Part shown: piece after piece, positions 23,007 through 29,180 of the stretch | How positions within the stretch are numbered: the first letter of the stretch is position 1 | Layout of the letters: every line of letters starts with the position of its first letter | DNA from: a virus | Virus record (IMG/VR): IMGVR_UViG_3300018432_000021 | Span: 1 to 42,583 of that record | Length of the DNA stretch: 42,583 nt | Strand: one strand, 5' to 3' | Program-made: the position numbers and the translations under genes | Notes under the pieces: model-generated | Told to the model about the DNA's origin: nothing | What the model saw: the letters and a program-made list of their open reading frames with translations, nothing else | The model's database searches: none

Positions 23007-23089
23007 CGGATGGCCGAGGAGTCGAACCCCCAGGAATTACCCCGCCCTCGGGTTCGAACCGAGTTGCACGCCTCCGCGCGGGACCATCC
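23007..23089 (-). tRNA. tRNA-Ser (CGA)
   Basis: Acceptor GGATGGT/GCCATCC, anticodon stem CTCGG/CCGAG with loop TTCGAAC (itself resembling a T-loop), long variable region, T-loop TTCGACT. The D-arm is irregular. Confidence 0.75.
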
Positions 23090-23094
23090 AAGAG

Positions 23095-23177
23095 TGGGGA
23101 GTATAGGAATCGAACCTATCGCGTCAGAGACTCCTGGTTTACAGCCAGACGGACACCACCTTGGATCCGGACTCCCC
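23095..23177 (-). tRNA. tRNA-Tyr (GTA)
   Basis: Acceptor GGGGAGT/ACTCCCC, loop CTGTAAA, long variable arm, T-arm ATAGG/CCTAT, discriminator A. Confidence 0.92.
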
Positions 23178-23218
23178 TCTGAACGAAGAATCCTACCAGA
23201 TTCGGTTGACGAGGGTGT

Positions 23219-23264
23219 TTGCCGGCCGAAATCGCGCTCCTGACTCGCTCAGAAGTGGTACGAT
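23219..23264 (+). promoter_or_regulatory. Promoter region with GTGGTACG box
   Basis: TTTGCCGGCCGA is followed by AGAAGTGGTACGAT (extended -10, TACGAT at 23259-23264). A leader with an SD (GAAGGAGAAC) follows before ATG 23301. The same pair of elements (TTGCCGGCCGA plus AAGTGGT-CG) recurs near 35299-35325. Confidence 0.5.
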
Positions 23265-23300
23265 ACTCAAGTCCATCGTCCAAATCGAAGGAGAACACTC

Positions 23301-23468
23301 ATGAACATCCGAATCAGCGGCCAAATCCGCGAAAACGACCGCGAAATCGACATCACAGCCGATTACGAGTCGTACGACGGCGCCATGACGGCCTTTCAGA
23401 CTGAAATAGCCGTCCAAACGCTTGCAGACCAGGTCGTCCGGAAGCTTCTAGCCGCGAGGGCAGCATGA
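23301..23468 (+). CDS. Hypothetical protein, 55 aa
   Basis: MNIRISGQIRENDREIDITA..., an alpha/beta protein with a strong SD (GGAGAA, 6 nt). It heads the operon leading to the second phosphoesterase and dUTPase. The stop overlaps the next start (ATGA). Its lower GC content than the neighbours hints at a separate origin. Confidence 0.6.
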   Translation: MNIRISGQIRENDREIDITADYESYDGAMTAFQTEIAVQTLADQVVRKLLAARAA

Positions 23469-23647
23469 ACACGTCCGGCAGCATCTACCACACCGAGGTC
23501 ATCGGCCATACGCAGCGCGACGGGTTCAACGTGCTGCTCATGGATCAGGTCAACAAGTGCCAGAATCAGGGCCTCATCGCCGAAGTACAGTACGCGGGTC
23601 GCCAAGGCGGCGGCTACAGCGCGCTGATCCTCTGGAGGATCCCCTGA
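23465..23647 (+). CDS. Hypothetical protein, 60 aa
   Basis: MNTSGSIYHTEVIGHTQRDG...; small, predicted beta-rich. It overlaps its neighbours on both sides (ATGA at the start, TGATG at the end), so it is firmly part of the operon. No family recognised. Confidence 0.6.
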   Translation: MNTSGSIYHTEVIGHTQRDGFNVLLMDQVNKCQNQGLIAEVQYAGRQGGGYSALILWRIP

Positions 23648-24342
23648 TGCGCGTCAGAGACGACATTGTCCTCGCGGACACCTGGGTGACGTCAGATTCG
23701 CACTTCGGGCACGACAACATCGTCGGTTTCTGCCACCGGCCGGAGGACCACGACCAGGTAATCCTGGCCGAATGGCGCAAGGTGGCCCTTCCGGGCCGCA
23801 CGATGCTCCATCTGGGCGATCTCACGTATCGCTCGAACGCCCGATTCAAGGCTCTGACGAGCAAGGAACTGACCGGACCCGGCTTCGCGGACCGGAACTT
23901 CCTCATCAAGGGCAACCATGACGGCCAGCGGTACTCGTACTACAAGGACTGCGGCTTCAAGCTGGCGCGGCCGTTCAGCCTCCGGCTGTCGGCGCTCGGG
24001 GACGGCTTCGTGCCGTTCGAGGATGCGCCGTGGGCGCCCGCCTACACCATCAGCTTCTCGCACTACGGCTGGAACGACATCGAAGACGGCGGTCCGCAGC
24101 CGTCAAACCACTGGCGACTACACGGCCACATCCACAACAACGGCTACCAGCGATCCGAGTTCGTGCCGTTCCTCCGGAACCACATCAACCTGTCGGTTGA
24201 GCAGACGGGCTATCGGCCGGTCAACCTCAAGGCGCTTCTCGATGCAGCGATCCTGGGGATCCTCCCGGCAACCCAAGCCACCGAAGACGGGCTCGCGGCC
24301 GAAGCGCGCGAGCGATCAATCGAACGAAGGAGGACCGTATGA
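23647..24342 (+). CDS. Calcineurin-like phosphoesterase (second copy type)
   Basis: 231 residues. Metal-binding motifs S-D-S-H-F-G-H (about 17-23), H-L-G-D-L, K-G-N-H-D and H-G-H-I-H are all present. The 'TSDSHFGHDNI' opening is the form common in phage-encoded metallophosphoesterases. It is not closely similar to the enzyme at 20113-20838. Substrate unknown; nucleotide or nucleic-acid phosphoester cleavage is likely. It is coupled to small genes on both sides. Confidence 0.85.
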   Translation: MRVRDDIVLADTWVTSDSHFGHDNIVGFCHRPEDHDQVILAEWRKVALPGRTMLHLGDLTYRSNARFKALTSKELTGPGFADRNFLIKGNHDGQRYSYYKDCGFKLARPFSLRLSALGDGFVPFEDAPWAPAYTISFSHYGWNDIEDGGPQPSNHWRLHGHIHNNGYQRSEFVPFLRNHINLSVEQTGYRPVNLKALLDAAILGILPATQATEDGLAAEARERSIERRRTV

Positions 24343-24545
24343 CACTCGCAGAGTTCATCATCGGCGCCGAGGCGTACTATGTCGATTCGCACGACGAGCG
24401 CCGGGGACAGGCGTACTTCAACTACCTGTTCGAGGTCAACCAGCGGATGGCGACCGACATTTGTGGATCTCGTGTGGATCCCTTCTACGATGACGCGATC
24501 ATCCCGCAGTTTCTCGTGCGTCTAGCGACGCTGGGGTTCCGATGA
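24339..24545 (+). CDS. Hypothetical protein, 68 aa
   Basis: MTLAEFIIGAEAYYVDSHDE...; helical, aromatic-rich and acidic. Start and stop overlap the neighbours by 4 nt (ATGA). No family recognised. Confidence 0.6.
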   Translation: MTLAEFIIGAEAYYVDSHDERRGQAYFNYLFEVNQRMATDICGSRVDPFYDDAIIPQFLVRLATLGFR

Positions 24546-24847
24546 AGTGGCCAAGCAGCACCGCACCAGCGCCCTACTGGTCCGTGTGCCCAGTTCCAGA
24601 GCCGACCGACGTCGCGCGGCGCTACGACACCCACAACGAGCGGTGGCCTGACGAGGCGCCTCAGCCGCACAACCCCTTTGCGCCCGTCGAGATCTCCTCT
24701 AGGTCGCTAGGGGCGTTGTCGATCCAGGTCGTGGACGCTGAGATCAAGCGGCTGTTGAAGCGCGACCCCAGCTTCTACTATGAGGGCGACTTCAACGCGC
24801 TGCTGCACAAGCGGCTCGACATCCTGGACCAGATGTCCTACGTATGA
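24542..24847 (+). CDS. Hypothetical protein, 101 aa
   Basis: The first half is Pro-rich and irregular ('[16 protein letters not shown]'). The second half is an amphipathic helix pair ('[20 protein letters not shown]'). Overlaps the dUTPase start (ATGA). Unknown function. Confidence 0.6.
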   Translation: MKWPSSTAPAPYWSVCPVPEPTDVARRYDTHNERWPDEAPQPHNPFAPVEISSRSLGALSIQVVDAEIKRLLKRDPSFYYEGDFNALLHKRLDILDQMSYV

Positions 24848-25263
24848 ACATCCAGCTGCTCAACTCGCAGGCTCAGGTCCCCACTCGTCATCTGGGCGCA
24901 GCCGCGTACGATCTGTACTCCTCGGAGTACCGCACGGTTCATCGTGGTGGTCACGCGCTGGTGTGTACCGGGATCGCCATCGAACTCCCGGAAGGGCTGG
25001 CTGGTCTGGTAGTGCCACGCTCCGGCCTGGCCGGACGCTGCGGCGTGACCGTGCTGAACGGGCCTGGCCTCATCGACCCCGACTACCGGGGCGAAGTCAA
25101 GGTGATCCTGGTCAACCACGGCGGCAACGTCCACTACGTCCATCCGGGCGACCGGATCGCGCAGCTGCTCCTCACGCCCTACAGCCTCACCAACTGGGCC
25201 GTGGTGTCGGAGTTGAGCGACACCGAGCGTGGCGAAGCGGGACACGGCTCCAGCGGCCGCTAG
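24844..25263 (+). CDS. dut: dUTP diphosphatase (dUTPase)
   Basis: 139 residues with all five trimeric dUTPase motifs: A-A-Y-D-L (19-23), P-R-S-G-L-A (about 58-63), [13 protein letters not shown] (about 75-87), G-D-R-I-A-Q-L-L (about 101-108) and the C-terminal [10 protein letters not shown]. It hydrolyses dUTP to dUMP, keeping uracil out of phage DNA and feeding dTMP synthesis, a natural partner of the ribonucleotide reductase. Motif 5 has His where Phe is usual (GHGSSG rather than GFGSTG). Confidence 0.93.
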   Translation: MNIQLLNSQAQVPTRHLGAAAYDLYSSEYRTVHRGGHALVCTGIAIELPEGLAGLVVPRSGLAGRCGVTVLNGPGLIDPDYRGEVKVILVNHGGNVHYVHPGDRIAQLLLTPYSLTNWAVVSELSDTERGEAGHGSSGR

Positions 25264-25313
25264 AACAAACGTCCAGAAGTGGGACGAATGTCCCCGGCGC
25301 TCCCAATAGTGTG

Positions 25314-25319
25314 TATAGT
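25314..25319 (+). promoter_or_regulatory. Probable -10 (TATAGT) for the collagen-like gene
   Basis: TATAGT stands 27 nt before the start, with an SD in between; the -35 is not obvious. Confidence 0.35.
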
Positions 25320-25346
25320 CAACGTACCCCAACCGGAAGGAGCCAC

Positions 25347-26294
25347 ATGCTCAAGTATCTCACGGCCCTGGTGGCCGTTCTCATCGTTTCACTGATGTCC
25401 GCAGCGTCCGCCTCCGCGTGGACGAAGCCGATTGTCGAGCCGTCCTGTCCTGAGACGCACATCACGACGCTCTCAACCGAGAGCGGCCCGTGGGAAGCCG
25501 TGGCGAAGTCGCCAACGGGTGCTCAGGTATGGAAGGAGACGATCCCTGGCAGCGTCAAGGGCACCGTCACCATCGGCAACACCTACTGGACCACTGGCGA
25601 CGGGTACTACACCGTCGAGGTCTACAACAAGGCCAACAAGAACGACGGCTACGTCAAGGCTCGCGCGTACGGGATCAACTGCGAGCCGCCGGTCGGCACC
25701 CCCGGACCTCCCGGTCCGAAGGGCGATCCCGGACCCGCTGGTCCTCCTGGCCCACGTGGCCCCTCAGGACCCGCTGGCCCTACCGGCCTACAGGGTGATC
25801 CTGGACCGCAGGGTCCGGTTGGCCCGCTTGGACCTCCCGGCCCGGCAGGCGACGGCACGCCTGGCCCGACCGGTCCCGCTGGCCCGGCAGGCGACGGCAC
25901 GCCTGGCCCCGTAGGACCGGCAGGCAAGGACGGCCAGTCGATCTCCAAGAACATCACGGAGATCGTCAACTCGCTGGAGACGTGCACGTCTCGACGCATC
26001 TACAAGTTCCGCGTCGCGAAGCGCATCTTCGTCCCCGGTAAGGGCCTACTGAAGGCCCGCGTCATCAAGGCGTACGAGCCCGGCTTCAAGGTGACCCGTA
26101 AGGGCCGTCTCGTGACCGTCGCTCCGTCGAGCCCCGGCTCGAAGAAGGCCGTGAAGGGGCTTCGCCGCTCCGTCACCGTCATCGTCAAGACGAAGGCAGG
26201 CAAGTACCGCCTAGGCGAGGACTGGACTCAGTGCCTCTCCCCGGACGGCAACCCGAACGATCTGCGCGCAAGCGCGCCCGTTCGAGTCAAGTAG
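25347..26294 (+). CDS. Secreted collagen-like protein
   Basis: 315 residues. Signal peptide [20 protein letters not shown] ending in A-S-A. A beta domain of about 90 residues with Cys pairs ('[12 protein letters not shown]', 'GINCEPP'). Then about 75 residues of Gly-X-Y collagen repeats (DNA about 25698-25935) with GDGTPGP interruptions. The C-terminal domain is Lys/Arg-rich ('[12 protein letters not shown]', '[19 protein letters not shown]') with two Cys. The SD GGAAGGAG precedes the ATG; an open frame extends upstream but overlaps dut. Exported by the infected cell, it may sit on the cell surface or matrix. Collagen-like stretches also occur in phage fibres, but the signal peptide argues for secretion. 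Confidence 0.85.
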   Translation: MLKYLTALVAVLIVSLMSAASASAWTKPIVEPSCPETHITTLSTESGPWEAVAKSPTGAQVWKETIPGSVKGTVTIGNTYWTTGDGYYTVEVYNKANKNDGYVKARAYGINCEPPVGTPGPPGPKGDPGPAGPPGPRGPSGPAGPTGLQGDPGPQGPVGPLGPPGPAGDGTPGPTGPAGPAGDGTPGPVGPAGKDGQSISKNITEIVNSLETCTSRRIYKFRVAKRIFVPGKGLLKARVIKAYEPGFKVTRKGRLVTVAPSSPGSKKAVKGLRRSVTVIVKTKAGKYRLGEDWTQCLSPDGNPNDLRASAPVRVK

Positions 26295-26319
26295 CACCCG
26301 AGAAACACCCGAAACAACG

Positions 26320-26346
26320 AAAGGCCCCGCCATTGGCGGGGCCTTT
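26320..26346. terminator. Strong bidirectional Rho-independent terminator
   Basis: Perfect 12-bp stem AAAGGCCCCGCC / GGCGGGGCCTTT with a 3-nt loop and T-rich flank (TTTCTGTT). It separates the plus-strand collagen-like gene from the minus-strand tRNA array. Confidence 0.9.
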
Positions 26347-26360
26347 CTGTTGGGGCGATA

Positions 26361-26432
26361 TGACAAGGGAGAGAGTCGAACTCTCGACGCGGGCCTTTTC
26401 AGGACCCCGCTCTACCACTGAGCTACCTTGCC
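26361..26432 (-). tRNA. tRNA-Phe (GAA)
   Basis: Acceptor GGCAAGG/CCTTGTC, stem GGGTC/GGCCC with loop CTGAAAA, T-loop TTCGACT. No encoded CCA. Confidence 0.9.
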
Positions 26433-26511
26433 GTGCGCGCGGCGGACCGTAAGCCTCCCTGGACTGTTACCGCGTTACGTCCAGATCATCAGTCCCTACG
26501 ATCCTACCAAG
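26433..26511. other. Spacer with tRNA-like closing stem
   Basis: 79 nt between tRNA-Phe and tRNA-Gly. GGACCGT (26444-26450) pairs with ACGATCC (26498-26504) and encloses a CTGGAC/GTCCAG hairpin. There is no T-arm. It could be a decayed tRNA or chance. Confidence 0.25.
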
Positions 26512-26583
26512 AGGGCGCGACCGGATTCGAACCGGCACCAGGAGATTGGAAGTCTTCTGTGCTGCCATTGACACCACGCACCC
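26512..26583 (-). tRNA. tRNA-Gly (TCC)
   Basis: Acceptor GGGTGCG/CGCGCCC, loop CTTCCAA, discriminator T as in bacterial Gly. The anticodon stem GAAGA/TCTCC has an A28-C42 mismatch. Confidence 0.85.
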
Positions 26584-26588
26584 TTGAG

Positions 26589-26655
26589 AGCCAAACGAGC
26601 GAATTGAACGCTCCTACGCGGAGTACGAAACCACGGTGATCCCAGATCGTCTGGC
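26589..26655 (-). tRNA. tRNA-Thr (CGT), short
   Basis: Acceptor GCCAGAC/GTTTGGC, loop TTCGTAC with a T31-T39 mismatch, T-loop TTCAATT. Only 67 nt, with a compact D-arm. Confidence 0.65.
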
Positions 26656-26660
26656 GTGAG

Positions 26661-26731
26661 AGCCGACACGGGGACTCGAACCCCGAACCTCTCCCGTACC
26701 AGGGGAGTGCGCTACGTTGCGCCATGTCGGC
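26661..26731 (-). tRNA. tRNA-Thr (GGT)
   Basis: Perfect acceptor GCCGACA/TGTCGGC, stem CTCCC/GGGAG with loop CTGGTAC, T-arm CGGGG/CCCCG. Confidence 0.92.
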
Positions 26732-26736
26732 TTGAG

Positions 26737-26809
26737 TGACGGTGACAGGAATCGAACCTGCATGCCCGAGGGTAAGAGCCTCATCCTAACCAGTTTTTGT
26801 TACACCGCC
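26737..26809 (-). tRNA. tRNA-Lys (CTT)
   Basis: Acceptor GGCGGTG/CACCGTC, stem TGAGG/CCTCG with loop CTCTTAC, T-arm GCAGG/CCTGT, discriminator A. The D-arm has an A-rich stretch. Confidence 0.85.
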
Positions 26810-26815
26810 GTTGAG

Positions 26816-26887
26816 AGCACCGGACGGGAATCGAACCCGCTCCTCCGCCATGGCAAGGCGGCACGCAACCTGTAACGCTTCCGGTAC
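26816..26887 (-). tRNA. tRNA-Gly (GCC)
   Basis: Acceptor GTACCGG/CCGGTGC, stem CCGCC/GGCGG with loop TTGCCAT, discriminator T. Confidence 0.9.
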
Positions 26888-26892
26888 TTGAG

Positions 26893-26966
26893 TGGGGCAC
26901 CAGAGAATCGAACTCTGCGCCACGCGCTTATCAGACGCGCTCCAACAACCAGTTGGACTGAACCCC
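26893..26966 (-). tRNA. tRNA-Ile (GAT)
   Basis: Stem CGCGT/GCGCG with loop CTGATAA, T-arm CAGAG/CTCTG, acceptor GGGGTTC/GTGCCCC with one T-T mismatch, discriminator A. Confidence 0.88.
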
Positions 26967-26971
26967 TCGTA

Positions 26972-27043
26972 TGGCCAATCGGTGAATCGAACACCGCACG
27001 CGAAGCTTGTAAAGCTCCCGCTCTCCCACTGAGCTAATCGGCC
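26972..27043 (-). tRNA. tRNA-Val (TAC)
   Basis: Acceptor GGCCGAT/ATTGGCC, canonical D-arm GCTCAGTGGGAGAGC, loop TTTACAA, T-loop TTCGATT. Confidence 0.92.
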
Positions 27044-27046
27044 GTA

Positions 27047-27120
27047 TGGGCCTCACAGGACTTGAACCTGTGACCTCCGCGATGTCAACGCGACGCTCTA
27101 CGCAACTGAGCTAGAGGCCC
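27047..27120 (-). tRNA. tRNA-Val (GAC)
   Basis: Acceptor GGGCCTC/GAGGCCC, stem TCGCG/CGCGG with loop TTGACAT, T-loop TTCAAGT. Confidence 0.92.
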
Positions 27121-27167
27121 TCGCCTGTTACATCATCCGCCCGTCGGGCGGCGAGTGGTCAGCCTAG

Positions 27168-27242
27168 TGGACCAGGTGGGATTCGAACCCACAACCTCCG
27201 GAGTGCAAAACCGGCGCTCTCCCAATTAGGAGCTACAAGCCC
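27168..27242 (-). tRNA. tRNA-Ala (TGC)
   Basis: Canonical D-arm, loop TTTGCAC on CCGGT/TCCGG with a T31-T39 mismatch, T-arm GTGGG/CCCAC. The acceptor GGGCTTG/CTGGTCC has one T-T mismatch. Confidence 0.85.
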
Positions 27243-27247
27243 TTGGC

Positions 27248-27293
27248 GGGGTATAGAGGATTCCAACCTCATGCAGCCCTGGAAGGCTACCCC
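27248..27293 (-). pseudogene. Minimal tRNA-like element lacking a D-arm (46 nt)
   Basis: GGGGTA/TACCCC acceptor-like stem, an anticodon-like hairpin AGCC-TTCCAG-GGCT, and a T-arm GAGG/CCTC with loop TTGGAAT (C56 lost). There is no room for a D-arm. It directly follows tRNA-Ala. Either a decayed tRNA or a truncated RNA. Confidence 0.5.
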
Positions 27294-27611
27294 GTGGTGG
27301 TCGTCACTCCCTTGTTCAGGTATCGCGACGACCGGAACGAAGAACTCTACCACATTCCTTTGACAGATGTGCGACGCCCGCGATACTCGGGGTCCTGTCG
27401 TGGCCCATCATCTTTCTCACCAGCGGAGTCGGACCGCTGATGGCGGCTCCTCGCGGAGTACCGCCGCTCTCCACCATTTCCCCGGCCGCTGAGGATCGTT
27501 GGACTGGAGATCGCACCCAGGACTTGTCATGTCTCACGGTGGTGTTAGCGGCCGAGGCCTCCCACCGCTGACGGCCCCGTCGTTGACGGCTGTCGGGTGC
27601 CCCGAAGTTCC
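27294..27611. other. Non-coding stretch with T-arm-like remnants
   Basis: No convincing gene. It holds an inverted repeat GGTCGTC/GACGACC (27299-27333). It also holds a T-arm-like hairpin CAGCGG-7nt-CCGCTG (27421-27439) next to a nested GGCGG...CCGCC hairpin (27442-27465), and another T-arm-like CTGGA-7nt-CCCAG (27504-27520). They look like eroded tRNA genes. Confidence 0.4.
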
Positions 27612-27616
27612 TCAGA

Positions 27617-27718
27617 CGCCAAGTCAGCCCCTCAGGACGGATGTTCGCCGCAACCTTCTCGCTGCCAAGTCCGCAGGCGACTACGGGCAGCAGCGAGTCC
27701 TGAAGGACTGACTTGGCG
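27617..27718. ncRNA. Strongly structured RNA-like element (102 nt)
   Basis: An 11-bp perfect terminal helix (CGCCAAGTCAG 27617-27627 with CTGACTTGGCG 27708-27718) continues, after short mismatched steps, into TCAGGAC/GTCCTGA (7 bp). Inside, GCTGCC (27661-27666) pairs with GGCAGC (27686-27691), and TCGCC can pair with GGCGA as a possible pseudoknot. No coding sense on either strand. Its place at the end of a tRNA array suggests a phage small RNA or regulatory RNA; the strand is unresolved. Confidence 0.5.
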
Positions 27719-27743
27719 CCCGCGATGGACTACGGGCGTCGCA

Positions 27744-27805
27744 TGGAACGTGCGGGAGTTGAACCCACTTGCGCGCGCTTCGGGGCTAACCCGCCCCAAC
27801 GTCCC
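27744..27805 (-). pseudogene. tRNA-like element with shortened anticodon arm (62 nt)
   Basis: Acceptor GGGACGT/ACGTTCC, D-arm GGGGC/GCCCC, T-arm GTGGG/CCCGC with loop TTCAACT are intact. Only 13 nt (with GCGCGCGC) replace the anticodon arm, so it cannot decode normally. Clearly tRNA-derived. Confidence 0.6.
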
Positions 27806-27809
27806 GTGG

Positions 27810-27862
27810 TACCGGTGCGGGATTCGAGCCCGACTCAGTGCTGGTCCTCACCAGCCACCGGT
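27810..27862 (-). pseudogene. Minimal tRNA-like element with one internal arm (53 nt)
   Basis: Perfect acceptor-like stem ACCGGTG/CACCGGT, one hairpin GCTGGT-GAGG-ACCAGC, and a T-arm CGGG/CCCG with loop CTCGAAT. It is tandem with the 27744-27805 element. Confidence 0.5.
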
Positions 27863-27878
27863 CGGTGAAGTCTATCAG

Positions 27879-28328
27879 TTACGAGCCGCCGGTGCCGCTG
27901 GCGAGCGGAGCCATCGCAGCCGCAACTGCGGTACTGGCGCCGGTGCCCGGCAGGGAAGCGACCACGTAGTTCTCGGTAGCCACCGTGTTGTTGACCGCCG
28001 TGGCGACCTGAGCGGCCGTTGAGGTCGCGGCGCCGCCTGCGCCCGTCGCGAGGTTGACCGTGATGTCCTTGCCGGAGCGCGTCACGCTGAGCGGCGTGTT
28101 GTTCCCCGCCACGATGTGGGCGACGCGGACGCTGTTGCCGGTGACGCCGCGCCACAGCGGCGCGTCGTACTTGACGGCCGCGTTGGACGTGCCGATGGTG
28201 AGCGTTGCGGCCGTGGCGTTCTCGCCGGTCGGCTGGCGAAGCATGGTGCGTCGGCCGATGGAGGCGATCTGGCGTGCGTTCCAGCCGAGTCCGCGTAGGC
28301 GACGTTCCTTGAGGGGGAGTCCGGGCAT
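27879..28328 (-). CDS. Putative virion protein, 149 aa
   Basis: MPGLPLKERRLRGLGWNARQ..., a basic N-terminus followed by a Thr/Ala/Val/Gly-rich beta domain with the pattern 'GNSVRVAHIVAGNNTPLSVTRSGKDITVNLATG...AATSTAAQVATAVN', which recurs in many phage structural proteins. The ATG lies 6 nt after TATCAT (-10, minus strand, 28335-28340), a leaderless unit of one gene. It is not near the other virion genes. Possibly a head decoration or fibre protein. Confidence 0.65.
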   Translation of the reverse strand: MPGLPLKERRLRGLGWNARQIASIGRRTMLRQPTGENATAATLTIGTSNAAVKYDAPLWRGVTGNSVRVAHIVAGNNTPLSVTRSGKDITVNLATGAGGAATSTAAQVATAVNNTVATENYVVASLPGTGASTAVAAAMAPLASGTGGS

Positions 28329-28334
28329 AAGGCC

Positions 28335-28340
28335 ATGATA
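28335..28340 (-). promoter_or_regulatory. Leaderless promoter -10 (TATCAT)
   Basis: TATCAT, 6 nt, then ATG at 28328. Closest to the TATAAT consensus of the leaderless set. Confidence 0.55.
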
Positions 28341-28468
28341 GCGACCCTAGCGACCCTAGGAAAGTGGTCCTCCGGCTTAGGTACCCATTCGTACCACTTC
28401 GATTTCAAGCCCCCTTGTGACCCCACCACCGCGCTAGCTGCCGGCGCTTCGCGCCATCAGTCGATTCT

Positions 28469-28498
28469 TGTACTCAGTCCAGAATTGGACTGAGTACA
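28469..28498. repeat. 13-bp perfect inverted repeat (4-nt loop)
   Basis: TGTACTCAGTCCA / TGGACTGAGTACA around GAAT. It lacks a T-run, so an operator or cruciform is as likely as a terminator. Confidence 0.75.
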
Positions 28499-28533
28499 GC
28501 AACCCACGCATAGACAGACGTCTATGTATGCCT

Positions 28534-28578
28534 CTACCGTTACGAGACGAGCATCCCTAGGGTCGCTCGTAACGGTAG
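28534..28578. repeat. 13-bp perfect inverted repeat (19-nt loop)
   Basis: CTACCGTTACGAG (28534-28546) with CTCGTAACGGTAG (28566-28578). The loop contains CCCTAGGG and an alternative ACGAGC/GCTCGT pairing, so two exclusive folds are possible. Confidence 0.75.
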
Positions 28579-28636
28579 GGTTCGCGTAAGCGGAATGACG
28601 ATTCAGGGCGATAGGGACGCTGGGGATGCTCGGAGG

Positions 28637-29040
28637 GTAAGGGTACCGGGCAGGGTATCGACGGGCGGCACACGCCGCGCACGAGGCCTTGAGAGGCCTC
28701 CTAGTGGTACGTAACCCTTCGCCGATGCGGCGCCTAGATGAACGCGAACGTTTGCGACACATGTCACTATGTGCCCTCGAAGTGTTACAAGGTCATCATT
28801 CAGACCCGAAAAAACATGCCTATTTGCAGGCACAAATGCGTAAGGGTACCTAAGACTTTGTGCAAGGGTGCACCGCTGATGGGTGTGGCGGGTAGGGGGT
28901 ACGTGGTCTTAGGATGCCCGTACGTACCCTTCCAGCCTAGTGCGCATACGCACAATGTAGGGCCTAACCCTCAACCTAGATGAACGCACAAGTTTATCTG
29001 TCGGCAAGGGTTACGATATTTGGCTCTACGTAAGGGTTAC
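28637..29040. repeat. Iteron-like AAGGGTWAC repeats
   Basis: GTAAGGGTAC at 28637-28646 and 28840-28849, GTAAGGGTTAC at 29030-29040, GCAAGGGTTAC at 29004-29014, and the inverse GTAACCCTT at 28711-28719. Further copies form the arms of the 29139-29180 palindrome. Such spacing is seen in replication origins and operator arrays. Confidence 0.55.
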
Positions 29041-29138
29041 AGGCACTTCACTTTGTATAGGGACCCTCAAGTAGGGCAGAGTGAGCGTTTACGCGCCATA
29101 TCCGTAAAACCCGCAAACCCGCATGCTAGAGCCATATC

Positions 29139-29180
29139 TAACCCTTGTGAGTGGCCACTCACACATTGTGACAAGGGTTA
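29139..29180. promoter_or_regulatory. Nested palindrome upstream of the plus-strand array
   Basis: TAACCCTTGT/ACAAGGGTTA (10 bp) encloses the perfect 16-bp palindrome GTGAGTGGCCACTCAC (29147-29162). It directly precedes a possible -10 (TACGGT, about 29189) and the first gene of the 29-35 kb array, as expected for an operator controlling that array. Confidence 0.55.

Noticed and set aside
23301-24342. The two metallophosphoesterases as duplicates
   Set aside because: Both share the general metal-binding motifs, but the sequences between motifs and the N-termini (DLHGN versus SDSHFGH) differ too much for a recent duplication.
24780-25346. N-terminal extension of the collagen-like frame across dUTPase
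   Set aside because: It overlaps dut in another frame. The signal peptide and SD fix the start at 25347.
28344-28369. AGCGACCC and CTAGG repeats near 28341-28360 as a CRISPR-like or IS end
   Set aside because: Only two short copies (AGCGACCCT), no regular spacers and no transposase.
28738-28983. 81-residue Cys-rich frame starting MNANVCDTCHYVPSK
   Set aside because: No SD and no start-proximal promoter; it lies in a repeat-rich low-GC region and its start coincides with a non-coding direct repeat. Possible but unsupported.
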